From Rhodanobacteraceae bacterium (GTDB lineage: Bacteria; Pseudomonadota; Gammaproteobacteria; Xanthomonadales; Rhodanobacteraceae), in NCBI GenBank assembly GCA_016790075.1, contig JAEUPP010000057.1, positions 62,001-126,000 on the forward strand: a DNA stretch of 64,000 nt, written 5' to 3'. Under the pieces are notes generated by a model. The model ran no database searches. It had not been told where the DNA came from and saw only the letters and a program-made list of their open reading frames with translations. Numbering within the stretch: the stretch's first letter is position 1; each line of letters opens with the position of its first letter. Shown here piece after piece: positions 26,028 to 34,738 of the stretch. Made by a program: the position numbers and the translations under genes.

Positions 26028-27122
26028 TTATTCAGAAGCAGCCTCACGGCTGAGCTCCTGCTTGAGAGGGCCGGCACGGCGCGGCCAGCCTATGCGCGCC
26101 ATGCCGCTGGCCAGTGCTTGCTCCCGTGCATTGCGGGCTGCGTCCACGGACTCAAAATCCCCCCAGACCGCCACATACCAGGCAGCGCCGTTGCGCGTCA
26201 GCGGCAGCAGATAGACTTGCCCTTGCGTCGGCTTGCCGGCCTCGTTTTCGACCAGGTCGCGCCGCGCGCCGCTGGCGAGTTCGATCACGTAGCGGCTGTC
26301 GCCGAGGCGGCGGAATTCCGTGCTGCCGAGCAGGGCAGTGTCGCCTGATTGCGGAGCAGACGTTGTTGCGTTCGTAGCGTCAGTTGGCCTTGGCAGGGGG
26401 GGAGGTGGTGGTTCGGCCGGTGATGATGCCGTTGCGGATTCGGCGGCTGGCGATTTCCCCGGATCGGCCGCGCCAGTACTCGCTGCTGCAGTGGCCGCTG
26501 ATGCCGATGATTCCGGCGCCGTCGTGGACGGTGCAACTGGCGGCGGTGTTGCCGGTCCGGCAACAACGGATTGCGCTGGTGTGTCGGCTGGGGCGTCGGC
26601 GCTGGTTGGTGCAGCGGCGGCTGGCGAGGCTACCGGTGCGGAGGATTCCGGCACGGGCGCCGGCGAAACGCTGGTTGTTGCTGTCGCTGGTTCAGCAGTG
26701 GCTGCTGTGGCGGTTTGAGCAGCAGCGGCCGGTTTCGCTGCGGCGGGGCTTGTGGTCGCTGCGCGTGCTTCCGGTGCGAGCAGATAATGCGGCACGTTGC
26801 GCGAGCCGGTGCGTGGTGCGGCCGCACTGGCTGCTGGTGCGGTCTGCGTTGGCTCCACACTGGCTTGCGCAGCGGAATCCGTCCTGGAGGCTTCGTCGGG
26901 AATCTCGCTGCTGCTGCGCAGACGCAGCTCGCGCGGTTTTTTTTCCGTTTCTGCGGCTGTCTCCGCTGTCGAGGAAGCCGAGCGACAGTCCCAGCCTTCG
27001 CCACTCGACGCTGGTATGCAGACATGCTTGCTGCCCGGCTCGAACACCTGTTCGTCCGCGGCCTGTGCCGCCGTCAACGTAGCCAGCAGCAGCAAGGCGG
27101 CACCTGGCGATCTAGCGTACAT
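26028..27122 (-). CDS. SPOR-domain protein (DamX-like position)
   Basis: 364 residues. The signal sequence MYARSPGAALLLLATLTAAQAA is followed by a charged stretch, about 200 residues of low-complexity Ala/Pro/Ser/Thr linker, then a C-terminal SPOR domain (RYVIELASGARRD ... GQVYLLPLTRNGAAWYVAVW, GDFESVDAARNAREQAL). SPOR domains bind denuded septal peptidoglycan, and the location after aroKB matches damX of E. coli. Unlike DamX it seems fully exported rather than anchored by an internal helix. The ATG at 27122 has GGAGG six bases upstream and overlaps the WGR gene by 11 bases. Confidence 0.85.
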   Translation of the reverse strand: MYARSPGAALLLLATLTAAQAADEQVFEPGSKHVCIPASSGEGWDCRSASSTAETAAETEKKPRELRLRSSSEIPDEASRTDSAAQASVEPTQTAPAASAAAPRTGSRNVPHYLLAPEARAATTSPAAAKPAAAAQTATAATAEPATATTSVSPAPVPESSAPVASPAAAAPTSADAPADTPAQSVVAGPATPPPVAPSTTAPESSASAATAAASTGAADPGKSPAAESATASSPAEPPPPPLPRPTDATNATTSAPQSGDTALLGSTEFRRLGDSRYVIELASGARRDLVENEAGKPTQGQVYLLPLTRNGAAWYVAVWGDFESVDAARNAREQALASGMARIGWPRRAGPLKQELSREAASE

Positions 27123-27372
27123 GTGGCGCCTCCAGGCCCTGACTGAATACGACGCGAAAACCACGCTTGACCTGGGCGTCACGCGCCTGGGCGAAGGCGT
27201 TCAGCGCATCGTCGCGTTCGAGATAGATCTCCCGCTTGCTGCTGCTGCGGCCGCCTTGCTGGCCCCATTCGCGATACAGCGTCCAGCCGCCGAGCAGATC
27301 CTGTTGCAGCACGATTTCGTAGTAGCGCGGCGACTCGGTGGCGGCCGGCTGGGTTTGCATGTAGATACGCAT
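27112..27372 (-). CDS. WGR-domain small protein
   Basis: 86 residues, essentially one WGR domain: RYYEIVLQQDLLGGWTLYRE, WGQQGGRSSSKREIY, then a helical end. WGR domains occur in DNA-repair and PARP-type proteins and may bind nucleic acid; alone, the function is unknown. It is inserted between aroB and the SPOR gene and overlaps the latter, so it is co-transcribed. Confidence 0.8.
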   Translation of the reverse strand: MRIYMQTQPAATESPRYYEIVLQQDLLGGWTLYREWGQQGGRSSSKREIYLERDDALNAFAQARDAQVKRGFRVVFSQGLEAPHVR

Positions 27373-27395
27373 GGGCGGGATTGTAGCGGCCTCGC

Positions 27396-28478
27396 CTAGC
27401 CGCTGCGCAGGCGATGCAGGATTGCGGCATCGGCCACGTCAGGCACGATCTCGGCGGCACCTATCCCGCGCCAGAGGATCAGGCGTATATGGCCGCTGAG
27501 GTTCTTCTTGTCCAGATACATGAGCTGCAGCAGCGCGCTTGCGTCGCTGCCCGCGGGCAGCTCCACCGGCAGGCCGATACGGCGCAGCAATCTTTCCAGC
27601 CGATCAGCGTCGGCGCCTGGCGCAAGGCCCAGGTCGCTCGATAGCTGTGCGGCTAGTCGCATGCCGATGGCGACTGCTTCACCGTGCAACAGGCGACCAT
27701 AGCCCGAAGCGGTTTCCAACGCATGGCCGAACGTATGGCCGAAGTTGAGCAGCGCCCGTTCGCCATCCTCGCGTTCGTCGCGCGCGACTATGCCCGCCTT
27801 GTGCAGGCAGCTACGGGCGATGGCTTCGGCGACCGCGTCGCTGTCCCGGGCGGCCAGGGCCTCGGCCCGATGTTCAAGCCAGTTGAAAAACGCGAGGTCA
27901 CCTATTGCGCCGTACTTGACCACTTCCGCCAGGCCGGAGCGGTATTCGCGCTCGGGCAGGGTCGTCAGCGTGTCGGTGTCGATGACGACTGCGCGCGGTT
28001 GGTGGAAGGCGCCAACGAGATTCTTGCCGGCAGGCAGGTTCACACCGGTCTTGCCGCCGACCGAGGAATCGACCTGGGCAAGCAGGCTGGTTGGGATCTG
28101 CAGGAAATCGATGCCGCGCATCCAGCAGGCTGCGGCAAAGCCTGCCAGATCGCCGATCACCCCGCCGCCCAACGCAATCACGCAAGCATCGCGGTTGGCC
28201 TTGAGCGCTGCAAGCGCCTCCAGTGCTTCGCCGCAGCACGCGAGGGTCTTGTACTGCTCACCGTCGGGCAGGACCAAACTCGCCTGTTGCAGGCCGGCAA
28301 GACCCGCGACCACTGCCTCAAGGTACAGCGGCGCAACCGTGGTATTGCTGACCACGAGCACATGGCGGCCGCGGATAGCGCGGCGCCAGTGCGGGGCATC
28401 GTGCAGAATGCCGCGGCCTATCCAGATCGGATAGCTGCGCGCACCAAGGGCGACGTTCAGCTCACGCACGGGACTCAT
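27396..28478 (-). CDS. aroB: 3-dehydroquinate synthase
   Basis: 360 residues. The second step of the shikimate pathway, NAD- and metal-dependent. Motifs: [57 protein letters not shown] and [11 protein letters not shown], which carries metal-ligand His residues. The ATG at 28478 overlaps the aroK stop (ATGA); a much longer upstream start would run through aroK and is rejected. Confidence 0.97.
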   Translation of the reverse strand: MSPVRELNVALGARSYPIWIGRGILHDAPHWRRAIRGRHVLVVSNTTVAPLYLEAVVAGLAGLQQASLVLPDGEQYKTLACCGEALEALAALKANRDACVIALGGGVIGDLAGFAAACWMRGIDFLQIPTSLLAQVDSSVGGKTGVNLPAGKNLVGAFHQPRAVVIDTDTLTTLPEREYRSGLAEVVKYGAIGDLAFFNWLEHRAEALAARDSDAVAEAIARSCLHKAGIVARDEREDGERALLNFGHTFGHALETASGYGRLLHGEAVAIGMRLAAQLSSDLGLAPGADADRLERLLRRIGLPVELPAGSDASALLQLMYLDKKNLSGHIRLILWRGIGAAEIVPDVADAAILHRLRSG

Positions 28479-29023
28479 GCGGCGGCCGGCGCCGGCAGGC
28501 GCTGCCATTCCTGCTGCAGGCGCGTAATGAGATCCGCGGCGACCTGCGCCGCATGCTGGTGTTCGGAACAGATGGTCATGTCGGCAATGGTGGAGTAGAG
28601 CGGATTGCGCAGAGCGGCCATCTGTTCCAGCCGTTCCCGCCGGTCCGGTGCGGCCAGCAGCGGACGCTTGCGGTCGCGGGCGAGACGTTCGAGCTGGATG
28701 GAAACCGCCGTTTCGAGATAGACGATGAAGCCACGTGCTGCAAGCAGCTCGCGATTGTGTGCGTCGAGCACGGCACCGCCCCCTGTAGCGAGTACGACGC
28801 CTTGCAGTGCACTTATCTGATCCAGTGCGGCACATTCGCGCCGACGGAATCCGGCCTCGCCCTCGAGCTCGAAAATCAGTGGAATAGTCGCGCCAGTCTG
28901 CTCCTCGATCACCAGGTCGAGGTCGAAAAACGGTAGTTGCAGCTGTTCGGCGACGCGCCGGCCTATGGTTGTTTTGCCGGCACCCATGGGGCCGATCAGG
29001 AACAAGTTGGGTGCGGGATTCAT
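28475..29023 (-). CDS. aroK: Shikimate kinase
   Basis: 182 residues. Phosphorylates shikimate with ATP. P-loop [26 protein letters not shown] with the shikimate-binding Asp, FRRRECAAL with the substrate Arg, and [10 protein letters not shown] are all present. It is the first gene of the minus-strand aroK-aroB-WGR-SPOR operon and starts back-to-back with xrtH. Confidence 0.97.
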   Translation of the reverse strand: MNPAPNLFLIGPMGAGKTTIGRRVAEQLQLPFFDLDLVIEEQTGATIPLIFELEGEAGFRRRECAALDQISALQGVVLATGGGAVLDAHNRELLAARGFIVYLETAVSIQLERLARDRKRPLLAAPDRRERLEQMAALRNPLYSTIADMTICSEHQHAAQVAADLITRLQQEWQRLPAPAAA

Positions 29024-29121
29024 GCGGCCGATGCTAGCACGCAGGTCGTGGCGGACTCAGCGCATATGAATGCCGGTTACTAGTGTCGAGGCAATGGCGG
29101 ACAGGGCCGGAGGGCTCCCGT

Positions 29122-29730
29122 ATGGTTGAGGAGCAAGCAGGGGCGGCGGACCACGGCATCAGTTTCTCGCTTAAGCTACGGCGGCCCTTCCGTGCCGCGT
29201 TTCTGACCATGTTCCGGTTCCTCGTCATCTTTGTTGCTTCGCTGCTGATACTGTTTACGCTCGACGTGCTGACCGTAGTCGAGGTCCATTTCGTCGATCC
29301 CTTCAATGCCTTGCTCGCGAGCCTCTCGGCCAAACTCATAGGTTTGTTCGGCGGGGATGCGGTAGCGCAGGGCAAGATCATTATCAGCATCAGTACCGGG
29401 CTGGCCGTTTCGATAGAACGCGTCTGCAATGGTATCGAGGCGGTCATTATTCTTGTCTCGGCAATGATTGCGTTCCCTGCCCGTATCCTGCACAAGCTGA
29501 TCGGCATTGTGCTGGGCACGCTGGCCATCCAGGCCTTGAATCTGGTGCGAATCATCAGCCTCTACTATTTGCATCAGTGGGATTCGGTCTGGTTCGAGTG
29601 GTTTCACAGTTATATCTGGCAGGCGCTGATCGTGCTTGATGCACTGGTGATGTTCCTGCTCTGGTTGCGTTATCTGCCGCGGCCGGCGGCGACAATCGTC
29701 CAGCCGCCGAAGGCTGAGGCACCCACATGA
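29122..29730 (+). CDS. xrtH: Exosortase H (XrtH-type membrane transpeptidase)
   Basis: 202 residues with several membrane helices. It carries the exosortase catalytic set: Cys102 in ERVCNGIEAVI, Arg143 in LNLVRIISLYY and His162 in FEWFHSYIWQ. The sequence around these residues resembles the XrtH subfamily, which is linked to IPTLxxWG-CTERM sorting signals. No protein in this window shows such a tail. The ATG at 29122 has GGAGGG upstream and gives a short cytoplasmic lead. The stop overlaps the next gene by 4 bases. Confidence 0.85.
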   Translation: MVEEQAGAADHGISFSLKLRRPFRAAFLTMFRFLVIFVASLLILFTLDVLTVVEVHFVDPFNALLASLSAKLIGLFGGDAVAQGKIIISISTGLAVSIERVCNGIEAVIILVSAMIAFPARILHKLIGIVLGTLAIQALNLVRIISLYYLHQWDSVWFEWFHSYIWQALIVLDALVMFLLWLRYLPRPAATIVQPPKAEAPT

Positions 29731-30590
29731 GCCGCGCCGGCGCCGTACTGCTTGCTGGTTGCGGCGATGTAGGTGTTCGCCTGGGCCTCTCTCTGGCTGC
29801 AGCAGGCAGACGCGTTTACGGCTTGCGCCGCAGCGATGTGTTGCTGCCTGCGCCGCTGCAGCCGTTGCGTGCCGATCTGACGGATCCCACCAGTTTGCGC
29901 GCGCTGCCTGATGACATAACCGACGTCGTATTCCTGCCAACGCCGGGCCGTCGCGAGGAGGCAGCCTATCGCGGACTGTTCGTCGACGGCCTGGCGCACT
30001 TGCTGGAAGCGCTGCAGCGGCGCGCGGCGCCGCGGCGTCTGGTGTTTGTCTCGTCGAGTGCGGTTTATGGCGAACACGGCGGTGCCTGGGTCGATGAAGA
30101 CACGGTTTGTGCACCGCTGGCCTTCAACGGCCGCCAGTTGCTGGAAGCGGAAGCTCAGCTCGCCGGCGTGCCTGGTGCGGTGATCGCCCGTTGCTCGGGC
30201 ATCTATGGTCCGGGGCGCACGCGGCTTATTGACCAGGTGCTGGACGGCAGCGCGCGGCGACCCGCTGGTGTTGCGGAGTTTTCCAATCGTATTCATGTGG
30301 ATGATGTGGCCGGTGCGCTGGCACATCTGCTCGCGCTGGCCGATCCGGCGCCGTGCTATCTGCTCAGCGACGATCATCCGGCGCCACTTGCCGATGTGCA
30401 GGACTGGATCGCGCACCAGCTCGGTCTGCCGCCGCTGGCTGCGGGGCCTGCACTAGCCTCGCGCGCAGTCGGCAACAAACGACTTGCCAACCGACGCCTG
30501 AGCGCATCTGGGTACCGCCTGCGCTATCCGGACTTTGCATCGGGCTACGCGCCGCTGCTGCACTTGCCGGATCGGAACAGAGGAAATTGA
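29727..30590 (+). CDS. NAD(P)-binding epimerase/reductase-like protein (YeeZ-like)
   Basis: 287 residues of extended short-chain dehydrogenase fold. The N-terminal nucleotide-binding loop is LLAGCGDVGVRLG, then VFVSSSAVYGEHGGAWVDE with the Ser/Tyr region, RCSGIYGPGR and FSNRIHVDDVAGAL. It resembles E. coli YeeZ, whose substrate is unknown. The catalytic YxxxK is not intact: the Lys position after SAVYGEHGG is unclear, and the second Tyr-Lys motif of epimerases seems replaced by FNGRQLLEAE. It is translationally coupled to xrtH. Confidence 0.78.
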   Translation: MSRAGAVLLAGCGDVGVRLGLSLAAAGRRVYGLRRSDVLLPAPLQPLRADLTDPTSLRALPDDITDVVFLPTPGRREEAAYRGLFVDGLAHLLEALQRRAAPRRLVFVSSSAVYGEHGGAWVDEDTVCAPLAFNGRQLLEAEAQLAGVPGAVIARCSGIYGPGRTRLIDQVLDGSARRPAGVAEFSNRIHVDDVAGALAHLLALADPAPCYLLSDDHPAPLADVQDWIAHQLGLPPLAAGPALASRAVGNKRLANRRLSASGYRLRYPDFASGYAPLLHLPDRNRGN

Positions 30591-30756
30591 GAGCAGTGCT
30601 GCAGCCTCTGCAAAGCATCATGCTGCAACGCGCCAAACTCATTGCCGGCAGATGCAGTGGCAGCGCCGTTACATGCTGCTACACTCCAGACGCATTAACA
30701 TGGAGTTTCCGTTCATAGTCCATAGTTCGCGTGCAGATCCCGAGCAGGGAGTGGTT

Positions 30757-30960
30757 ATGTCCATTGCCAAGGTCATCGAAGTCAGTTCGGCATCGTCCAA
30801 AGGTATTGAAGATGCCGTACAAAGCGGGTTGCTGAAGGTCGCCACGACGGTAAAAAACCTCAAGGGGGCCTGGATCAACGAGATCAAAGTGGTCACCGAC
30901 GACGACGGCCTGGTCAGGGAATGGCGTGTGAACATGCGCGTGAACTTCCTCGTTGAATAA
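30757..30960 (+). CDS. Dodecin, flavin-storage protein
   Basis: 67 residues, the normal dodecin length. Dodecins form hollow 12-mers that bind riboflavin/FMN. The sequence runs MSIAKVIEVSSASSKGIEDA through LKGAWINEIKVVTDD, with the flavin-stacking Trp, and ends VREWRVNMRVNFLVE. The internal ATG at 30757 was chosen because GGGAG precedes it and the longer frame is not dodecin-like. Confidence 0.93.
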   Translation: MSIAKVIEVSSASSKGIEDAVQSGLLKVATTVKNLKGAWINEIKVVTDDDGLVREWRVNMRVNFLVE

Positions 30961-31002
30961 GGAGCTGCGAATGGGTCGGAGGCTTGCGCAGGAAGCCGTG
31001 GT

Positions 31003-31701
31003 ATGAGCAAGCATGAAATGGTCATCGGCTTTCTCGAGGACGATGCCGATCAGGCCGAGCTTATTTCCTTGTGGCTCGACGGCGCCGGGTACACCCCCCG
31101 GGTGTTCCGCAGTGCGAGTGAGTTTCGCCGCCGCCTCGGTATTGAAGTGGTCGATCTGCTGCTGTTGGACTGGATGCTGCCTGATGCGACCGGTCTTGAT
31201 GTTCTGGCCTGGATTCGCGGTTCCGCCAACGCCGAACTCCCGGTCATCTTCCTGACCTCGCGTTCGATGGACGAGGACATCGTCAAGGGGCTTGAAAGCG
31301 GTGGTGACGACTATGTCGTCAAACCACCGAAACAGGCTGAATTGCTGGCTCGCGTTGCAGCGGTGCTGCGTCGCCGCGGGGTTGATCCGGATAGCAACGC
31401 GGACCTCAATGTCCCGCCCTATCACATCGACATGACGCGCCGGCGCGTGGCGATCGACGGCCGCGACATCGAGTTGACCCAACGCGAATTCGATCTGGCT
31501 ATCTATCTGTTCCGCCGGCAGGGGCGTATCGTCCGGCGGGATGCCCTGCTAGAGAACGTCTGGAACATGAATGCGCAGGTGTCGACACGTACGGTCGACA
31601 CACATGTAAGTCGACTGCGCAAGAAGCTTGAGCTCAGCGGCGAGCATGGCTGGCGCCTTATTGCGGTCTATCAGCATGGCTATCGCCTCGAACAGGCCTG
31701 A
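31003..31701 (+). CDS. OmpR/PhoB-family response regulator
   Basis: 232 residues. The receiver domain has acidic pocket LEDDAD, phospho-acceptor Asp56 in LLLLDWMLP, a Thr/Ser switch (FLTSRS) and Lys107 in YVVKPPK. The winged-helix DNA-binding domain has LTQREFDLAIYLFRRQGRIV and STRTVDTHVSRLRKKLEL. It is followed after 195 bases by the coiled-coil/OmpA/GTPase/hybrid-kinase genes; the kinase there is the natural candidate partner, which is inference. Confidence 0.93.
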   Translation: MSKHEMVIGFLEDDADQAELISLWLDGAGYTPRVFRSASEFRRRLGIEVVDLLLLDWMLPDATGLDVLAWIRGSANAELPVIFLTSRSMDEDIVKGLESGGDDYVVKPPKQAELLARVAAVLRRRGVDPDSNADLNVPPYHIDMTRRRVAIDGRDIELTQREFDLAIYLFRRQGRIVRRDALLENVWNMNAQVSTRTVDTHVSRLRKKLELSGEHGWRLIAVYQHGYRLEQA

Positions 31702-31896
31702 GGCCGGTGCAGTGATTCGATAGTGTGTAGTACAAGGAATTTGGATCGATTGCCGCTAGGCCTTGCGCGGCGAGCAGGCGTACCGGGAGTACGGCGACGA
31801 AGTGCAGCGACATATCGTGACGAAGTATGCCGAATTCGTGCAACGTATTGCCTGATCACCACGCTAGTGCCGTCTGGCCCAGGGGAGTACAACACG

Positions 31897-32544
31897 ATGT
31901 CCAACAAGCGTGAGCAGGCAGCCCCGAATTTCCCCAGCAATGCATCGCCACCTGATCGTGCCCCTGGCAGTGCGCCGGTGGAGAGGCCGGTGAACGAACA
32001 CAGGCCTCTGGCTGCGGATGCCAGCGGCGTCGACCGCAACGTCGATCAAATCCGCGATATCTTGTTTGGCGGCCAGATGCGGGACTACGAGCGCCGTTTT
32101 CAGGAACTCAACGAGCGACTTGAAGCGGATTTCAATGCACTGCGCCAGGACCAGGAGCGGCGGTTTACCCAGCTCGACAAGCGTCTCGACGAGCAGCTTG
32201 AAAAAATCGCCCGCGCGCTACGCCAGGAAGTACTGGACCGTACGGCCGCTACTGACGATATCGAGTCGCGCCTGCTGCAAGGCACGCGCACCCAGCGCAG
32301 CGAACTCGCCAGCGCCGTCGATACACTGAGCCGTGATCTTGCCATCGCCGAAGAGCGCCTGCGAATGGCACTGGGTGAGCTCGATGCCGCACTGAAGGAG
32401 CAGGGGGGGCGGCTGGGCCAGTCGCTGGCGCGTTCGCGCGACGAGCTGCGTGGCGAGAAGGTCGGTCGCGAAGATCTTGCTGCGCTGATGACCGAACTGG
32501 CGTTACGCCTCAAGGGCGATTTCGACCTTCCTGGTTCTGCCTGA
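31897..32544 (+). CDS. Coiled-coil protein of the GTPase/kinase cluster
   Basis: 215 residues, no signal peptide or membrane helix. A disordered Pro/Ala-rich N-terminus is followed by long heptad-rich helices (YERRFQELNERLEADFNALR, QLDKRLDEQLEKIARALRQE, and AIAEERLRMALGELDAALKE), typical of a dimeric coiled coil. No known domain recognised. The ATG at 31897 has GGGGAG upstream; an earlier in-frame ATG adds unrelated residues. It lies 14 bases before the OmpA-like gene, so it is probably co-transcribed with the downstream genes and may be a scaffold. Confidence 0.75.
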   Translation: MSNKREQAAPNFPSNASPPDRAPGSAPVERPVNEHRPLAADASGVDRNVDQIRDILFGGQMRDYERRFQELNERLEADFNALRQDQERRFTQLDKRLDEQLEKIARALRQEVLDRTAATDDIESRLLQGTRTQRSELASAVDTLSRDLAIAEERLRMALGELDAALKEQGGRLGQSLARSRDELRGEKVGREDLAALMTELALRLKGDFDLPGSA

Positions 32545-32558
32545 TTGCGCGGCCCGCC

Positions 32559-34241
32559 ATGGGCGAGCATCAGCGCCTGAAGGAACTCCTGCTTGGCGAG
32601 GAACTGGCCGAGCTCAATGCGCAGGCCGAGCGCGTAGCCGCGCTTGAGGCTACGCAAGCCGAGCTGCCCAAACAGTTGCCTGCACTGCTGCAGCGTGCAC
32701 AGCGCGGCAACGGCCGCCGACGCCTGGCGCAGGCGCTTGCGGCGCCGGTAGCCGATGCACTGGGCGCCGCCGTCGCGTCGCAGAGGCAGCACATCGTTGA
32801 CGCACTGTTCCCTGTGATTGGCCCGGCCATACGCAAGGCGATTGCTGAAGCGCTGCGTGATTTCACCGAAAACTTCAACCGTGCACTCGAGTCGAGTCTC
32901 ACGCTGCGCGGCCTGCGCTGGCGCTTTGAGTCCTGGCGCACGGGAATTCCGTATGCGCAGGTCGTGCTGCGGCATTCGTTGCGCTATCGCATAGACCATC
33001 TGTTCCTGATTGATCGCGAAAACGGCCTGGTGCTTGCGCGCGTATCAGCGCCGGATCTGCCTGACCTCGACGCTGACGCGATCGCCGGCATGTTGACGGC
33101 TATCGGCGATTTCGTACGCGATTCGGTCGGCGACGGCGAAGGAGGCGGCCTCGACGCTGCCAGTCTCGGCGAACATCTGGTCTGGGTACTGCCGGGGCCA
33201 CGGGCAAATCTGGCTGCATTCCTGCGCGGTGCTCCACCCGCTGAATTGCGTGCGGTGTTGTACGGATGCCTCGAGCAGATCCACCAGCGGCTGGACGACT
33301 CAGCCCTCGATAGCGCGGCGCTCGCCGAAGTCATAAAGCTGGACAGCATTGATGCCGCTGCTGCGGCCCAGGCCCCGACTTCCGCCAGCTCACCGCGGCG
33401 CTGGCCGCTGCTTGTGCTGGTTTTCCTCCTGTTCGGTTCATTGGTCTGGTGGCAGTGGCGCGAATGGGCCTGGCAGCAGCGCATTGAAGCAATAACGGCG
33501 GTACTGGCGAACTGGCCGGGATTGCATCTGGATCGCATCGACGGGCGGGCAGGTCGCGAGGTTCGCGTCGTTGGACTCGTCGACGCCGACGCAGAACCTC
33601 TGGAGCCGACGCTGCGGACATTGTTGCCGTCCGAGGTCGATCTGCAGCTCCTGTTGCGCGGCTTTGTTTCGACGGACGATCCCGTGGTACTGCAGCGCGT
33701 ACGGCGCGAACTTGACCTGCCCTCCGGCGTGCAGGCCAGCGTTCATTCCGGGGTTGCGAGCCTCCAGGGCAGCGCAGACGCTGCCTGGATAGCGCAGGCG
33801 AAACTCCGGGCGGAGCGCGTCGTCGGCCTGGTCGCTTTGGATACATCGCTACTCCAGGTCTCCGTCGACCCTGCCGAAGCGTTGCGTGCAGAATGGCAGC
33901 GCCTGAGCACCATGTTGCCGGATCTGCGCGTACATTTTGTGCGTGAACTGGAGCCGCGTGATCCGGCGGAACTGCAACATGTTGTGACAGTGGTGCAGCG
34001 TCTGGTTGCTCTGGCATCGGAGTTGCGGCGACCTTTGCAGCTACAGTGCTTCGGCCACAACGATGAACCTGGCTCGGCGAAAAAAAATCGCGAATTGCGC
34101 TATCGCCGCGCACAGTGGCTCTGCGAACGTCTGCGTGAAGCTGATGTAGTGGCTTCGTTCAATCCGGCCACGAACCGACCTGCCGCTGATGTGCGCGCTG
34201 CTAGTCTGTGGCTGGATGTCACCGCGCCGGAGGAAGAATGA
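32559..34241 (+). CDS. Inner-membrane-anchored OmpA-like protein with large cytoplasmic domain
   Basis: 560 residues. Residues 1-280 lack a signal peptide and look cytoplasmic: helices at 10-110, then a mixed domain (RYRIDHLFLIDRENGLVLAR, LGEHLVWVLPGPR). One transmembrane helix at about 282-299 (WPLLVLVFLLFGSLVWWQW) leads to a periplasmic part with BON-like strands and a C-terminal OmpA/MotB domain with GHNDEPGSAKKNRELRYRRA. Its Asp and Arg match the pair that binds diaminopimelate of peptidoglycan. This places a cytoplasmic platform and a cell-wall hook in one protein. The stop overlaps the GTPase start (ATGA). Confidence 0.8.
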   Translation: MGEHQRLKELLLGEELAELNAQAERVAALEATQAELPKQLPALLQRAQRGNGRRRLAQALAAPVADALGAAVASQRQHIVDALFPVIGPAIRKAIAEALRDFTENFNRALESSLTLRGLRWRFESWRTGIPYAQVVLRHSLRYRIDHLFLIDRENGLVLARVSAPDLPDLDADAIAGMLTAIGDFVRDSVGDGEGGGLDAASLGEHLVWVLPGPRANLAAFLRGAPPAELRAVLYGCLEQIHQRLDDSALDSAALAEVIKLDSIDAAAAAQAPTSASSPRRWPLLVLVFLLFGSLVWWQWREWAWQQRIEAITAVLANWPGLHLDRIDGRAGREVRVVGLVDADAEPLEPTLRTLLPSEVDLQLLLRGFVSTDDPVVLQRVRRELDLPSGVQASVHSGVASLQGSADAAWIAQAKLRAERVVGLVALDTSLLQVSVDPAEALRAEWQRLSTMLPDLRVHFVRELEPRDPAELQHVVTVVQRLVALASELRRPLQLQCFGHNDEPGSAKKNRELRYRRAQWLCERLREADVVASFNPATNRPAADVRAASLWLDVTAPEEE

Positions 34242-34738
34242 GCGATTTTGCACGCAAGGTCTGTATGCTCGGCGACTTCGGTGTCGGCAAGACCAGTCTG
34301 GTCGCACGCTATGTGCGCAATACGTTTTCCGACAAATACCTGACTACGGTGGGCGTGAAGGTCGATAGCCGTAGCGTTGCTCTGTCCGATGAGGTCAACC
34401 TCAAGCTTGTCATCTGGGATATTGCCGGTAAGGCTGCACTCGACAGTGTCAACAAGAACTACCTGCGTGGAGCAAGCGGACTCATTCTCGTCGCCGACGG
34501 AACGCGCGAGCCGAGCTTGCGCGCGGCGTTGGACCTTGCCCTGCAAGCGCGTGAAGTCGTTGCCAGCCCGGCTTGTGTGCTGTTCGTCAACAAGCTCGAT
34601 ATGGTCGATCGCTGGGAAGTCGCGCCGGCTGTGCTGGGCGAAATCCGCCGCTCGCTTGCCGTGTTCGAGACCAGCGCGCTCAGCGGCGACGGTGTCGAAG
34701 CCGGTTTCATCGAACTTGCCCGGAAACTCGCGCCATGA
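34238..34738 (+). CDS. Rab/Ras-like small GTPase
   Basis: 166 residues, one Ras-fold domain. P-loop GDFGVGKTS (12-20), switch I Thr in YLTTVGVKVD, G3 IWDIAGK (59-65), G4 VNKLD and G5 ETSAL. Lys65 occupies the place of Ras Gln61, so intrinsic or GAP-stimulated hydrolysis may differ from Ras. There is no lipidation signal. It overlaps the OmpA-like gene and the kinase gene by 4 bases each, so the three are made together. Bacterial Ras-like GTPases such as MglA act as spatial switches; this one's role is unknown. Confidence 0.9.
   Translation: MSDFARKVCMLGDFGVGKTSLVARYVRNTFSDKYLTTVGVKVDSRSVALSDEVNLKLVIWDIAGKAALDSVNKNYLRGASGLILVADGTREPSLRAALDLALQAREVVASPACVLFVNKLDMVDRWEVAPAVLGEIRRSLAVFETSALSGDGVEAGFIELARKLAP

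Noticed and set aside
29727-30590. Calling the YeeZ-like gene a UDP-sugar epimerase
   Set aside because: The nucleotide loop fits, but the YxxxK catalytic motif is not convincing, so no substrate was assigned.
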